A DNA stretch of 64,000 nt from Archivesica marissinica (GCA_014843695.1 CM026394.1:34806756-34870755); one strand, 5' to 3'; shown: positions 32,913 through 44,232, counted from the first letter of the stretch. Notes: a model not told the origin generated them from the sequence alone. A program made the numbers and translations.

Positions 32913-33413
32913 TTGCGTCAGTCTCTCCGGACATAGTTGAGTACTCTGTGCCGTCCATCCCTGGTGGAATTATCTGCGTCAGTCTCTCCGGACATAGTTG
33001 TTTACTGTATGCCGTCCATCCCTGGTGGAATTATCTGCGTCAGTCTCTCCGGACATAGTTGTGTACTCTGTACCGTCCATCCCTGGTGGAATTATCTGCG
33101 TCAGTCTCTCCGGACATAGTTGTGTACTGTGTGCCGTCCATCCCTGGTGGAATTATCTGCGTCAGTCTCTCCGGACATAGTTGTTTACTGTATGCCGTCC
33201 ATCCCTGGTGGAATTATCTGCGTCAGTCTCTCCGGACATAGTTGTGTACTCTGTACCGTCCATCCCTGGTGGAATTATCTGCGTCAGTCTCTCCGGACAT
33301 AGTTGTGTACTGTGTGCCGTCCATCCCTGGTGGAATTATCTGCGTCAGTCTCTCCGGACATAGTTGTTTACTGTATGCCGTCCATCCCTGGTGGAATTAT
33401 CTGCGTCAGTCTC
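32913..33413. repeat. 61-bp tandem repeat with 183-bp higher-order pattern
   Basis: Eight units of 61 bp containing ctgcgtcagtctctccggac and gtccatccctggtggaatta. The variable part alternates as three types (gtgtactgtgtg, tttactgtatg, gtgtactctgta) in fixed order, giving a 183-bp higher-order repeat. Because 183 is divisible by 3, overlapping open frames of 60 residues appear in every frame; these are artefacts. Confidence 0.95.
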
Positions 33414-33868
33414 AATAATCATATTGCCTCTCACTAAGTTACTTACGTCGTGGATTGACGATCAGTTTCCATACACTCCGAGCAGAGTTGGTTACTTCGC
33501 GTGTTTGCTACTCATTCGTGTGGGTTTTAGTTCTACTTGAGTCAGAATTTAAAAAACAAAGCTGACTTGTTTATTGTCGGTGTTTCTCTAACACATTGGG
33601 CGTAAGGATATATTCCACTTCCTCTACCAGATAAAGCTGAACAGTCAACATAATAATGAACGAAGCAGTAGATGCTATCGTAGAACAAATAAACAATATA
33701 ACTAGGGAGAAGAACTATATTAGTTTTCTTTCGTTCTAATCCCTTTCAGTCTACTGCTGTTAAATTATATGTAACATGTTCATTTCTTGATAACATGTAA
33801 ACAATCTGAAATAAATACTATTTAAATAAAACAGAATATCTACTAAATTCCACAATATCTCCTTTCAG
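33414..33868. other. Intron, no feature seen
   Basis: No supported exon or repeat family in this stretch. Confidence 0.4.
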
Positions 33869-33946
33869 GCGATGGATTCCGTCAAAAATGAGGTCTCGAG
33901 AGACTAATCCAATATTACAAAACCTTGTTTCACAATCAAAATAAAC
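33869..33946 (+). mobile_element. SINE family B 3' fragment
   Basis: The segment gcgatggattccgtc, then aatgaggtctcgagaga and ccttgtttcacaatc matches the 3' third of family B. Head missing. Confidence 0.55.
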
Positions 33947-34141
33947 AAAATGTGCATACACTAATCACTATTACAGCAGCTAAACGAATTATGTTAATTG
34001 TAGCATTGTCTTGGACATTGCCATCCTTTTCAGAATATTTCTAAAAACAATAAAAACGCTAGTAGTTTGACAATAAACATGTATGTGATGTTTGTGTATA
34101 ACAATGTTTAGCTTACCGGTAATTTCTACATGTATTTATAG

Positions 34142-34291
34142 AGCTCATTGCGGCTAATCTAACAATCGACGATATCAACAGAATAATCGACGGCATGGGT
34201 AGAGGTATTGCATACAACTATCGGGGTAACGAAGCAGTACCTGGCGAAGACACACTAACCATTGAACAACTGTCAGATCTAAAAGCAAAGG
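34142..34291 (+). CDS. Exon: shortened RMxxGM domain
   Basis: Acceptor tgtatttatag before 34142; donor AGG/GTATAT after 34291; 150 nt, phase 1-1. It encodes ANLTIDDINRIIDGMGRGIA, then YNYRGNEAVPGEDTLTIEQL and a cut second helix (SDLKAK). R-I replaces R-M. This is the shortest single-domain exon in the gene. Confidence 0.8.
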
Positions 34292-34439
34292 GTATATACG
34301 ATTTGTCATAATGTATGCCTTTGTTATGTCTCGTAAAACGTTGCATTTTATTTGGATACATGTGTTGCTTGCATGTATCAGTTTGTTGGAGTTTTTAGGT
34401 TATGTCATATGGTAAATCCCCAGCAGTTATTTGTGGATT

Positions 34440-34805
34440 ACGATCTTGGGTGCATCTCCGAGTACTGTTTCAGGCACGGCCGGGGCACCCGAATATACCC
34501 ACCGTTCTTCCGCAAACAAGCTGGATAGCTTCCTCACGTGTACATATTCGACAACTGTAATGGGATTCGAGCCTACATTGATGACGGACTAGTGGATTGA
34601 TGTCATCGATTTCAACCACGAACACAGAGACCATCTCTACGAACGGGCACCTGGGTAGAACCACCGATCTTTCGCAAACCAGCTGGATAGCTTCCTCGCT
34701 TGAAATAATTCGACAACCTTAACGGGATTCGAATCTACAGCGATGATAGAAGGGCAAGTTGCTTGAAGTCGAAGACTGTAACCAATCGACCACGAAGGCC
34801 CAGAC
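34440..34805 (-). mobile_element. Two adjacent SINE family D copies
   Basis: Two similar minus-strand blocks (about 34440-34630 and 34640-34805) each carry, on +, caagctggatagcttcctc or ccagctggatagcttcctc and a B-box complement gggattcgaa or gggattcgag. Family D copies on the + strand lie at 41147 and 42645. The second block also retains the tRNA-like head (aatcgaccacgaaggccc). Confidence 0.6.
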
Positions 34806-34872
34806 ATATCCTTCAGTTACATGTTACTATATTAATTGGAACGATAACCCAATCGCCATCTTGTTTTTCAAG

Positions 34873-35049
34873 GGTTTGGAACACTAGGTCAGCCTACCAA
34901 CTTTACCATTGGCGACTTGCAAAGAATGATTAACGATATGAATACAGGGGCGTCGTTCAATTACAAGGGATTACCAGCCGCAATCGGAGACCCACTACTA
35001 TCAATGCAACAATTAAATGACCTTCTAGGCAATCTACAGACAGCCTCTG
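34873..35049 (+). CDS. Exon: single RMxxGM domain
   Basis: Acceptor ttgtttttcaag before 34873; donor CTG/GTAATT after 35049; 177 nt, phase 1-1. It encodes GFGTLGQPTNFTIGDLQRMI, then NDMNTGASFNYKG, AAIGD and the second helix (MQQLNDLLGNLQTAS). The G-M of the signature is D-M. Confidence 0.8.
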
Positions 35050-36369
35050 GTAATTTCACTATTTTCATTTTAAGAATATTCTCCCACTTGACATGTGTTT
35101 GTCCTAGTTTATTTGCGGGGAGCAATATGAATGTTTGGGCAAGAATAGTGAAAAATGGAAGCTTCTCATTCAGCGTTACAGCTACATGTAGGCTATATAT
35201 AAAGGACTACGTGCACTATGGTCGAAATTGGCACCAGTTTCATTGAAGAAATTGAAAATGGATGTTAATGCTAACAATTGAATGTACTTAATCCTTTTCA
35301 TCACGTTATACAATATTAAACAACTGTCCCATAAATTCACGCTGTTGCTTCACAGCCTGTCATGAAGGACCCCATGTAAGCGAGTTCAAGCAAAACGTGT
35401 ACATATTGGACAAGACGAGGTCATCATTGATACTGATACAGTAGCAGCTCTTGAGCTACATTGTTGTCATCAAATATTTGAACTGGTTCTGAATAGAACC
35501 GAGTATCAGTATTCTCCTCGTTGTCCTGGGGGTTCTATAGACGTAATGTTAAATTGTAAATGTAAAATTTAAAATCTAAAGGTTTTAGATTTATCATCCA
35601 TTTTCAGTATTTCCTTGAAACTGGGAGCATGTGCATGTATGCCCTTATATAGCATTATAAACGAGTATCTGTCCAAACAAACTAATGATATACTAGCTGT
35701 AGCAACAGTATATATTGCCTTCATATGTGCGATTGACTATTTCAGAGGAAATATATCTGAACATTATATTATTATATAAAGTATTATATCACTCTATGCA
35801 TCTAAAGCCAACTCTCAGAGCTAAGTCAATTATGACATGCTTAGTTTATGTTTCTAACTTAAATGCCACACAGTCTCGTACTATTAATTACGCTCATTCT
35901 TTATTCTTCATCTTAAGCGACAAAAGATATAAGCGGCACAGCCACCTGTCAATAATGTCAAACTGTTGACTTGTTAATTGAAAGAATGCCACTAAACAAA
36001 GTATTATTTTCCGGGCACATTTGCGTGTCAGCGTGTGGATTATTGTCCCCGGATATGGTCCAGATTTAAAATAATTATCAAGTGGTTGCCTGTCACTCAA
36101 ACTACTCAATAATCAAATCAGCTATAGTTATTTCACACACCCCCAGACAACACGTAGCTCTAAATAATATCCTCCGACAAGTAACCATGAAAACTACATT
36201 GCATAACGGGAAAACTGACGTTTTTAACTTAGAACATAATGGTTAACCCTTCATTTGATATAGATATAGACATTAATTGTTTGTAAACATGTTAACAAAT
36301 ATTATTTATATTTACAGAATCTCATAATAACCGTTATTTAATTAGTACATACTACTGCATCCTTTCCAG
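35050..36369. other. Long intron, nothing recognised
   Basis: About 1.3 kb of AT-rich sequence with short chance open frames (for example 35715-35969). No supported exon, SINE or tandem repeat was seen. Confidence 0.4.
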
Positions 36370-36687
36370 CAACTGCTGACCCCTTGGCGAAACAATTCAC
36401 CTTAGGTGACCTCCAGTTGATGATAAGTGGCATGGAACAAGGTCTCCGATATAATGATCAGGGGGTACTGTCAGGGCCGGGAGAACAACATCTGACAAGG
36501 GAACAAATACAAAAGTTATTTACCGATTTACTACAAAACAATTTCGCAGTGGATGATATAAATAGAATGCTAACTGGACTGGATATGGGTGAAGCGTACA
36601 ATTTACAAGGAAAACTGGCTAGTGCTGGGGAACCAACTCTTTCAAGGGATCAGCTCAACCAGCTCCTTAATACGTTCACAGTTGCAG
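36370..36687 (+). CDS. Exon: two fused RMxxGM domains, copy 1
   Basis: Acceptor gcatcctttccag before 36370; strong donor CAG/GTAAGT after 36687; 318 nt, phase 1-1. Domain A: TLGDLQLMISGMEQGLRYND, then GPGEQHLTREQIQKLFTDL. Domain B follows after a 4-residue join (QNNF): VDDINRMLTGLDMGEAYNLQ, then ASAGEPTLSRDQLNQLLNTF. The two were once separate exons, judging by the domain pattern, and the intron between them has been lost. Confidence 0.85.
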
Positions 36688-37546
36688 GTAAGTCCAGAAG
36701 CCCAGTTGTACATAGCGCCGCCACCAATCTATTTTAAAATAGGTTGTCACTAGTACGATGAAGAATTAGTTTTACTTATAACTAATAATTTTAATTAATT
36801 ATTATTATCATTTTAATTATACCAAGCCTACATTATGCATACGTGGCAGGTAGGCGGACGGACACACGGACATACATACATACATACTGGCAACAATGGG
36901 CATTATTGAGTTTGGATGGGACATCTAGATAGTGGGGATATGATGGGATAGATACTGTTCGGATGGGACAAATACAAGATTGTAATAAATATTATATACT
37001 AGCGTCGATCGATTGCGCCACCACGACTGTCGACCATCCCTGAGTCACTATAAGGTTATTCATAGTCTCATTCATAAAAAAGCACTGCTCTTCAAATTTG
37101 CATCAATACATAGGAGTTAGCCTTTTTAATATCTCATCGTTTAATGACGACCGTCGCAACATCCTAGTAAAGCAAAGATAAGCCAATCAATCCATCCTGA
37201 CATTCAACATGTTGATGCTTCAGATAATACGTGTATCATTCAGAATATTGCTGACCAATCAGGTGGCGGATGGATGTCATGTGATAGTGTGCTGTTATTA
37301 TAATTGCATTTCCTTCTTATGTGCGGATGATCACGTCAGACGAAATATGTCTTTGAACATTATATTTGTGAATGCCAATGGTTATAATTATGTCAATGTA
37401 TCTAAAACCAAATGACACGGTTAATTCAATTGTGACAAGTCTATGTTTCTAATATAAATATCGCACAATCTCGTTATAACCGTTAATAAAATTATTTTAA
37501 TAGATAGTGCATACGTATAGTGCCAACTGTTCTGCATGTTTTCCAG
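36688..37546. other. Intron, no gene supported
   Basis: Includes a short catacatacatacatac run near 36870. The open frame at 37209-37415 has no splice support. Confidence 0.4.
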
Positions 37547-37864
37547 CAACTGCAGAACCAATGATGAAACAATTCACATTAGGCGAACTCCAGTTGATGA
37601 TAAGGGGCATGGCACAAGGTCTTCGATATAATTATCAAGGAGCACAGGCAGGACCGGGAGAACAAAGTCTGACACTAGAACAATTACAACAGTTATTTAT
37701 CAACTTACTAAGTGGCAATTTCGTTACGGATGATGTCAATAGAATGATAACTGGACTGGATAAGGGTGAGGCGTACAATTTACAAGGGAAACTGGCTACC
37801 GCTGGGGAACCAACTCTTTCAAGGGATCAGCTCAACCAGCTCCTTAATACGTTCACAGTTGCAG
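37547..37864 (+). CDS. Exon: two fused RMxxGM domains, copy 2
   Basis: Acceptor gcatgttttccag; donor CAG/GTAACT; 318 nt, phase 1-1. Domain A: LGELQLMIRGMAQGLRYNYQ; domain B: TDDVNRMITGLDKGEAYNLQ. Very close to the copies at 36370 and 39454, so the two-domain exon was itself duplicated in tandem. Confidence 0.85.
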
Positions 37865-38039
37865 GTAACTCCATATGTTCAGATGTACATAGACTCCAAT
37901 CTATGTTAAAAATATATTCCTTATGTTCTACATTCCGACCCGTTGTCAGTAGCACGAACATCAATGAAGAATTAGTTTTACTTATGGCTAACCATTTTAA
38001 TTAATTATAATCATTATTATTACACCAAGCCTAGATTAT

Positions 38040-38290
38040 GCAATATAGAGATTATGTACAATGTGCAATCTGGAAGAAGTTGAATCAGAGTATCATTTCT
38101 TATTAGCTTTTCAGAATTTAAATTTGGTTTAAACATATTTAGTTTCTATCATGTACATGGTTATTTACAACATACATATTATATTTATCTCAGAAGTAAA
38201 CATTTACATAGATAGTACGGTTCCTGGCAAACTACTAATAAATTTAAAATTTTGGAAACAACACGATAAAGCAAATTTCTAAATTTAGCT
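38040..38290 (+). mobile_element. LINE 3'-end relic
   Basis: A short stretch reads MCNLEEVESEYHFLLAFQ, matching the Cys/His C-terminal signature of the other LINE relics; the second half of the Cys pattern is lost. AT-rich decay follows. Confidence 0.45.
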
Positions 38291-38410
38291 TAATATATTT
38301 ATTTGGATACAAATAAAAGGATCACTACTAAAGCGTATCTATAACATTATACTGAGTTTCTTTATTGCATAACATGACATTGCATATAGAGTTAGATAGG
38401 TTTGAATCTA

Positions 38411-38700
38411 TGTGTGTTTTACGTTTGTTTATCGTCGCTACCGGTTGCCCATATGAGCGACGCCTCCTGAAGAGATTAGTCATTTTAGATTTTGGAGGAT
38501 AGTGCATGATACAGACAGAGACACATCCCAGAGTCTCCTCTGGTTCTTTTACGTGCACGTTGTAAAGCACCGACACGAGACCTCGGTTTAAAGTCCCATC
38601 TGAAATACTGTTAATTTTATTATGGTCAGACGGGGGATCGAACCTGCGATCCCTGGATTACCAGTCCAACGTGTTACCACTGGACTACTGGCCCATCTGT
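38411..38700 (-). mobile_element. SINE family A copy
   Basis: Full-length minus-strand copy: tRNA-like head at the right (tagtccagtggtaacacg with ggttcgatcccccgtct), body with gtgtcggtgctttacaacg, and 3' part ending in aaacacaca. Target-site duplication not resolved. Confidence 0.8.
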
Positions 38701-38793
38701 TGGGTTACCTGTGATATTGTGTTGCTATTTTTATATTGCCTTCTTATGTGCGGATAACTAGGTCAAAGGAAATGTGTCTTTGAACATTATAGT

Positions 38794-39260
38794 TGTCAGA
38801 TATACCGGCCAACAGTCAGATATACTGTCCAATGTACAGATAGATATACTGGCCAACAGATAGATATACTGGCCAACAGATAGATAGATACACTGGCCAA
38901 CAGTCAGATACACTGGCCAACAGTCATATATACCGGCCAACAGTCAGATATACTGGCCAACAGTCAGATATACTGGCCAACAGTCAGATATACTGGCCAA
39001 CAGTCAGATATACCGGCCAACAGTCAGATATACCGGCCAACAGTCAGATATACTGGCCAACAGTCAGATATACTGGCCAACAGTCAGATATACTGGCCAA
39101 CAGTCAGATATACAACAGTCAGATATACCGGCCAACAGTCAGATATGCTGGCCAACAGTCAGATATACCGGCCAACAGTCAGATATACTGGCCAACAGTC
39201 AGATATACCGGCCAACAGTAAGATATACCGGCCAACAGTCAGATATACCGGCCAACAGAT
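38794..39260. repeat. 20-bp tandem repeat, about 23 copies
   Basis: Unit gtcagatatactggccaaca with tactgg/taccgg alternation and a few gata insertions. It lies in the intron before the third two-domain exon. Confidence 0.95.
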
Positions 39261-39453
39261 AGTTATAATGGACATAATTATGTCACGCTGTGTCCCTAAA
39301 ACCAAGTGGTTAATGGTTAATTCAAATACAACAACTGTATGTTTCTAATATAGATGTAGCACAATCTCGTAATAACCGTTCCAAAAAATTAAATAACAAA
39401 ACTTATTATTAATTATAGTACTTATAGTGTCAACTGTGCTGCATGTTTTCCAG

Positions 39454-39771
39454 CAACTGCAGACCCATTGATGAAACAATTCAAATTAGGTGAACTCCAG
39501 TTGATGATAAGGGGCATGGGACAAGGTCTTCGATATAATTATCAAGGAGCACAGGCAGGGCCGGGAGAACAAAGCCTGACACTAGAACAATTACAACAGT
39601 TATTTATGAACTTACTAAGTGGCAATTTCGTTGCGGCTGATGTACATAGAATGCTAACTGGACTGAACATGGGAGAAGCGTACAATTTACAAGGGAAACT
39701 GGCTACCGCTGAGGAACCAACTCTTTCAAGGGATCAGCTCAACCAGCTCCTTAATACATTCACAGTTGCAG
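39454..39771 (+). CDS. Exon: two fused RMxxGM domains, copy 3
   Basis: Acceptor gcatgttttccag; donor CAG/GTAAGT; 318 nt, phase 1-1. Nearly identical to the copy at 37547, with domain B reading AADVHRMLTGLNMGEAYNLQ. One loop residue changes the usual AGEPT to AEEPT. Confidence 0.85.
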
Positions 39772-40525
39772 GTAAGTACAGATGTACAGATGTACATAAC
39801 CACCAATATCTACTTATAAGACCACTCTGTTAAAATATAGTCCATGCAAACGGCCTTCCTACCCGTGGTCATTTATACGTTTTTCCTATGACTAATAATT
39901 GTAATTAATGAGAGACATCGGTCAGTAACTGCCCCTGAATACTCCCTAAAAGTATGTAGGTTCTCTTAAATGGTTTCATCTGTTTTTATCGATGTTTCCT
40001 TTGCAAAACATGCTGTCAATTGTGACCACATAGTGTAACACTGTGATGTAGACACGTCGGAAACACCATATCGTAATATATTCAAAGAACAACACATGTA
40101 TAACATGTACTGTTTTTGAAGACATACATGGATACTAATTTAGTATATATGTTGCACAATGTAACCAATATCTGCAATGAACGATATAATAAATCAAACA
40201 CATAACTCATTAATGTATCAATCAAAGCAATCAATGTACATGCTCGTATTTATACACGTGACTATGTTGTAATAGTTATTGCCTCGTAATACTTCTAAAA
40301 GTAGATTTCCCCTCTTAATTGGTTTCCTCTGTGTTTATCGCTGTTTCCTTTGCACCACATCTGTTTTGTCTTCTTATAATTATTAAATTATTAAATCTCA
40401 ACAATATATCCTACAGCATATCCAATGCAAAAAAATATGTGTATGATCTCTGTAATTGTTTTGAGCAGTGTATGTTGAGGGCCTCATGGTAACTTTTGTT
40501 AAACGAATTCTCTCATTAGTATTTT
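39772..40525. other. Intron, no feature seen
   Basis: AT-rich intron. Two similar segments (ggtttcatctgtttttatcg near 39973 and ggtttcctctgtgtttatcg near 40321) hint at a weak internal duplication. Confidence 0.4.
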
Positions 40526-40806
40526 TTATTTTTTTTTATTATTATTATTATGATTATTATTTTATTATTATTATTATTATTTTATTATTATTTTATTTTT
40601 ATTATTATGATTAGTATTATTTATTTTATTTTTATTATTATGATTATTATTTTATTATTATTATTATTATATTTTTATTATTATGATTATTATTTTATTA
40701 TTATTATTTTATTATTATTATTATTTTATTATTATGATTATTATTTTATTATTATTATTATGATTATTATTTTATTATTATTATTATTATTATTGTTATT
40801 GTTATA
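40526..40806. repeat. TTA-type microsatellite
   Basis: Composed of (ttatta)n interrupted by tga and tttt. The hydrophobic open frame through it is an artefact. Confidence 0.95.
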
Positions 40807-41146
40807 GCTTTCAGTTCAGTTCATTTCACTCGCAACTGTAATACAAATGCTTAAAGCGACATTATACGTTACTGTATAAATTGGTTATCAATTAATGAAC
40901 ATGATTTTGATAAAATTACATTATCCTACAGCAACATCTGGTTAGAAAACAACAGTAAAAACAAAGGATTCCAACTAAAAGGACTAATATACATGTCGGG
41001 ATAAATCGGACTTTATCTGTCAAGGGAGGTAATATAAAAAGTAGTATTGTCTCTCATTAAGACTTGATAGGGCGTTTACTCTCTGTCTGTAAGTATAATG
41101 TACAACATTTTTATATAAGCATCCCTCAATAATAGACTTTTACATG

Positions 41147-41372
41147 AGGGCCTTCGTCGGCAAGGTCGTTGACTTCAAATCACGTGACCCTTGCCGCTGT
41201 ATGTTCGAATCCCATTGGGTATGTCGAATTATTTATTATGAGGAAGCTATCCAACTTTCCTTGCTGAAGGTACCTGGATCCACATACGTGCTTGTAATAC
41301 TGCTCGAATAATTGCTGGAGAGCCGTCATATGAACTAAGCTTTACACCCCAAAATAAAAGAATATCTCGAAT
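41147..41372 (+). mobile_element. SINE family D copy
   Basis: tRNA-like head with B box tgttcgaatcccattgggta and body gaggaagctatccaac, then acctggatccac. Similar in order to the copy at 42645. Confidence 0.6.
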
Positions 41373-41483
41373 CTTATCACAACCCCATTGATCTAGTCAG
41401 TATATTACAAGTGTACTACGATGTATTCAGCTTTCTGAGATGTATGTATGTATAGGTACAGTACAAATGTCCGTATGACATTC

Positions 41484-41779
41484 AAAGCTCGTTCACAGAC
41501 GGATATGTAGTCCAGTGGTAATCCAGAGATCGCAGGTTCGATCCCCCGTCTGACCCTAATAAACCGTCTTTCAGATGAGACGTTTAACCCGAGGTCTTGT
41601 GTCGGTGTTTTACACCGTGCAAGTAAAAGAACCAGAGGAGACTCTGGAATGGGTCTCTCTCTGTATCATTGCACTATCCTCCAAAAATCTAAAATGACTA
41701 ATATCTTCAGTAGGGTTCGCTCATATGGGCAACCGGTAGTGACGATAAATCAACGTAAATCACACACAAAAGCTCGTTC
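41484..41779 (+). mobile_element. SINE family A copy with perfect 11-bp target-site duplication
   Basis: The element spans 41495-41768: head gtagtccagtggtaatccag, B box ggttcgatcccccgtctgac, body gtgtcggtgttttacaccg. It is flanked by aaagctcgttc at 41484-41494 and 41769-41779, a perfect duplication. Part of the head between A and B boxes is deleted. The acceptor of the exon at 41792 lies 12 bp beyond the right duplication, so that exon's branch point probably lies within SINE sequence. Confidence 0.9.
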
Positions 41780-41791
41780 GGTTTATTACAG

Positions 41792-42091
41792 GACAGAATT
41801 TTACGTTAGCTGGAATTCAACGAATGCTAAGTGGTATGGAGAATGGCTTAACCTACAACTTAAAGGGGACGCAATCAGTACAAGGCGAGGAAACTGTGTC
41901 AGCAGATAAACTGCAAAAGCTATTGATTGATTCGGCCTCGCCAAGTTATAATCTCGACAGTGTCAACGCAATGTTAACCGGCATGGATGAAGGCAAAGCA
42001 TACAGTTTTGAAGGGAAAGCAGCCGGCATTGGAGAATGGACATGGACCTACGATCTATTGGAACGATTACTCATTTATTTCCTTAATCAAA
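41792..42091 (+). CDS. Exon: two fused RMxxGM domains, diverged copy
   Basis: Acceptor ggtttattacag before 41792; donor CAA/GTAAGA after 42091; 300 nt, phase 1-1. Domain A: AGIQRMLSGMENGLTYNLKG, then QGEETVSADKLQKLLID. Domain B: DSVNAMLTGMDEGKAYSFEG, then GIGEWTWTYDLLERLLIYF. Domain B has lost the Q-L of the second helix and gained Trp residues. It is the last domain copy before the lectin part and the oldest two-domain exon. Confidence 0.8.
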
Positions 42092-42454
42092 GTAAGAACA
42101 CTTCAATATCATTTGTAGTGTTACTAACACACTATCATGACGTCATACCTTTGAACGTGCTGTACTTTATTTTTAACATTGGACTGCTCTTAATGGGCCA
42201 GAGTAGTATATAAAATCATATAATATATATACATGTACGAACTTATCAATTTTATATAGCAATTTCTTGTTAATATAAGTGTGTGTTCTAAGTAAGATAT
42301 AGGCTAGGCTAAACCGTAGACATATCCAATATGCAAAATATTGGCACTGTGTTCGGTGCTGCGCATACATGTATATAGAACAATAAAATATTATCAAATC
42401 AGCGACGATAAATAAACGTAAAAATACATACATCAAATCAAAGGTGGCTAATGT

Positions 42455-42644
42455 CGCTGACTTGCCGGCACCACTGTATGTTCGAATCCCACCGCTGACT
42501 TGCCGGCACCGCTGTATGTTCGAATCCCACCGCTGACTTGCCGGCATCGCTGTATGTTCGAATCCCACCGCTGACTTGCCGGCACCGCTGTATGTTCGAA
42601 TCCCACCGCTGACTTGCCGGCACCGCTGTATGTTCGAATCCCAC
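42455..42644. repeat. 38-bp tandem repeat made from a SINE B box
   Basis: Exactly five units of 38 bp (cgctgacttgccggcaccgc, then tgtatgttcgaatcccac). Each contains gttcgaatccc, the B-box-like part of SINE family D, whose body continues right after the array at 42645. Confidence 0.9.
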
Positions 42645-42846
42645 TCAGGATGTCGAATTCGTTCAAGTCAAGTAAGAAAGATATCCAGCTTGTTTCGGTA
42701 GTTGGTGGTACTTCCCTTGTGGCCTCCCGTGCCGGAAATACTGCTCGGAGGGGCACCTGGCGTCTTCCTACACCAATAATAGCTGCAGAGTCGCCATATA
42801 TGACCTAAGCTGTTTGTGCGATGTTACCCTTGCCATTTTTGGGGTG
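42645..42846 (+). mobile_element. SINE family D copy, body part
   Basis: Follows the five B-box repeats with tcaggatgtcgaattcg, then atatccagcttgtttcgg and ctgcagagtcgccatatatg, in the same order as the copy at 41147. Confidence 0.6.
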
Positions 42847-43360
42847 TACAATACTATGCAACTGATTGTGTACATATATTTAAATGACCCAATAACAGAT
42901 TAACATGAGCTGCATGTTTGTATACTTTTAAAATTAAGCATATTTATTCGATATTATATACTGTAATTTGCAACAAATAATTATGTACACAATAAATACA
43001 AGTGGATAGAAATGAAAGCTAAAAGCTTATTGGATTTCTCTCCACTGCATACTAGAACTTGTGCAAGGTGTTTTTATGTATATATAATTTATATATAAGT
43101 CACGAAAGTACGAATACAAAGTTTAACGTAAAACTAGTACGCTTAGCATTAATAGTTGATAACAAGACGTCACAGGGCACACTAAATCACTGCATCCGAT
43201 ACGTTATACTATTATTTAAGTTCACTGCTCAGACGAATAGGAAGGTAAGAGTAGAACATGAAAGTAAATAGGGAACTGTTACTTTAAAAGTATGGAGTGA
43301 TGATGTGTTTAATCAAGAAAGGAACATATCAATATATCAAATGTGTTCTTTATTCAACAG
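42847..43360. other. Intron, no feature seen
   Basis: AT-rich intron leading into the first lectin exon; nothing recognised. Confidence 0.4.
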
Positions 43361-43579
43361 GATATGCAAATCTTGCACTGAACAAACCAGCTGAAATATC
43401 CAGCGTATTTGACCCCAAGTGGGATGCAGACAAGGGCGTTGATGGAAATAGAAAACAGAATATGAACGACAACTCGTGCTTCCATACACAGAATCAGTTG
43501 AAACCATCATTTAGTGTTGATCTTGGAGCAATTTACAAGTTAAACAGCATTGTGCTATTTAACCGACTTGATTGCTGCG
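43361..43579 (+). CDS. Exon: FTP (fucolectin-type) lectin domain 1, first half
   Basis: Acceptor ctttattcaacag before 43361; donor GCG/GTAATT after 43579; 219 nt, phase 1-1. It encodes YANLALNKPAEISSVFDPKW, DADKGVDGN, SCFHTQ, SVDLGAIYKLNSIVLFNRLD and CC. These are landmarks of the fucolectin/tachylectin-4/pentraxin-1 family (F5/8 type C fold), a beta-sandwich that binds fucose outside the cell. His and the first Arg of the motif H-x26-R-x-D-x4-R are in this exon; the second Arg comes from the exon at 44233. It pairs with that exon. Confidence 0.88.
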
Positions 43580-43840
43580 GTAATTACATTGTTTTGTATA
43601 TCTATATGGTGTCTCTTATATGTCGGTCATGAATAGCCAATAAATGTGAAATTGTAACCATGTTCCATCCACTACCTAGGTGTTATGTTACAATGGGTAG
43701 AGCTACCAGTAGAATAGCTCCTACAATGGTTACACACATACATTTTAGAACACCGAGGTTTAGAAAATCTAGTCAGTAGTTCATTATTATTTTTTAACGA
43801 ATTGTATCATATTTGTATGTTAGTTTATACAAAATGATTT

Positions 43841-44056
43841 TAGCTCGATTGCGAAACAAGTTATTACAACTTATATTAATCACTCTCGAGACCTCATTCC
43901 TGGTGGAATCCATCGCCACGAGGGAGATAGAAGATGCGACGTGGAATTTAAATGCCTTGCCTAGGGGCACAATCGTAACGGCTGCAGCGAGGCTCAAACT
44001 CCGGACCTTTCGCACTTGAAGCGAACGCGCATCCACTGCGCTATCACGACTTCCAC
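43841..44056 (-). mobile_element. SINE family B copy, full length
   Basis: Minus strand: head gtggaagtcgtgatagcgca, gtggatgcgcgttcgctt, B box ggtccggagtttgagcc; 3' end cttgtttcgcaatcgagct. It lies in the intron that splits FTP domain 1. The open frame through it is not a gene. Confidence 0.8.
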
Positions 44057-44232
44057 AAGTGATATTTGTATGTTGATGGTGACCCTCTAGAAGGAAGCAT
44101 TCTAGAATTTAAAAAATCGTTACTTAAATATATAAGTTTTAAAACATCACTGCATCTTCCATATCAATGTCCACACAGTAGAGATATATAAAGTATGTCG
44201 AATTATATCCGCAATTGCATATTGTATTTCAG

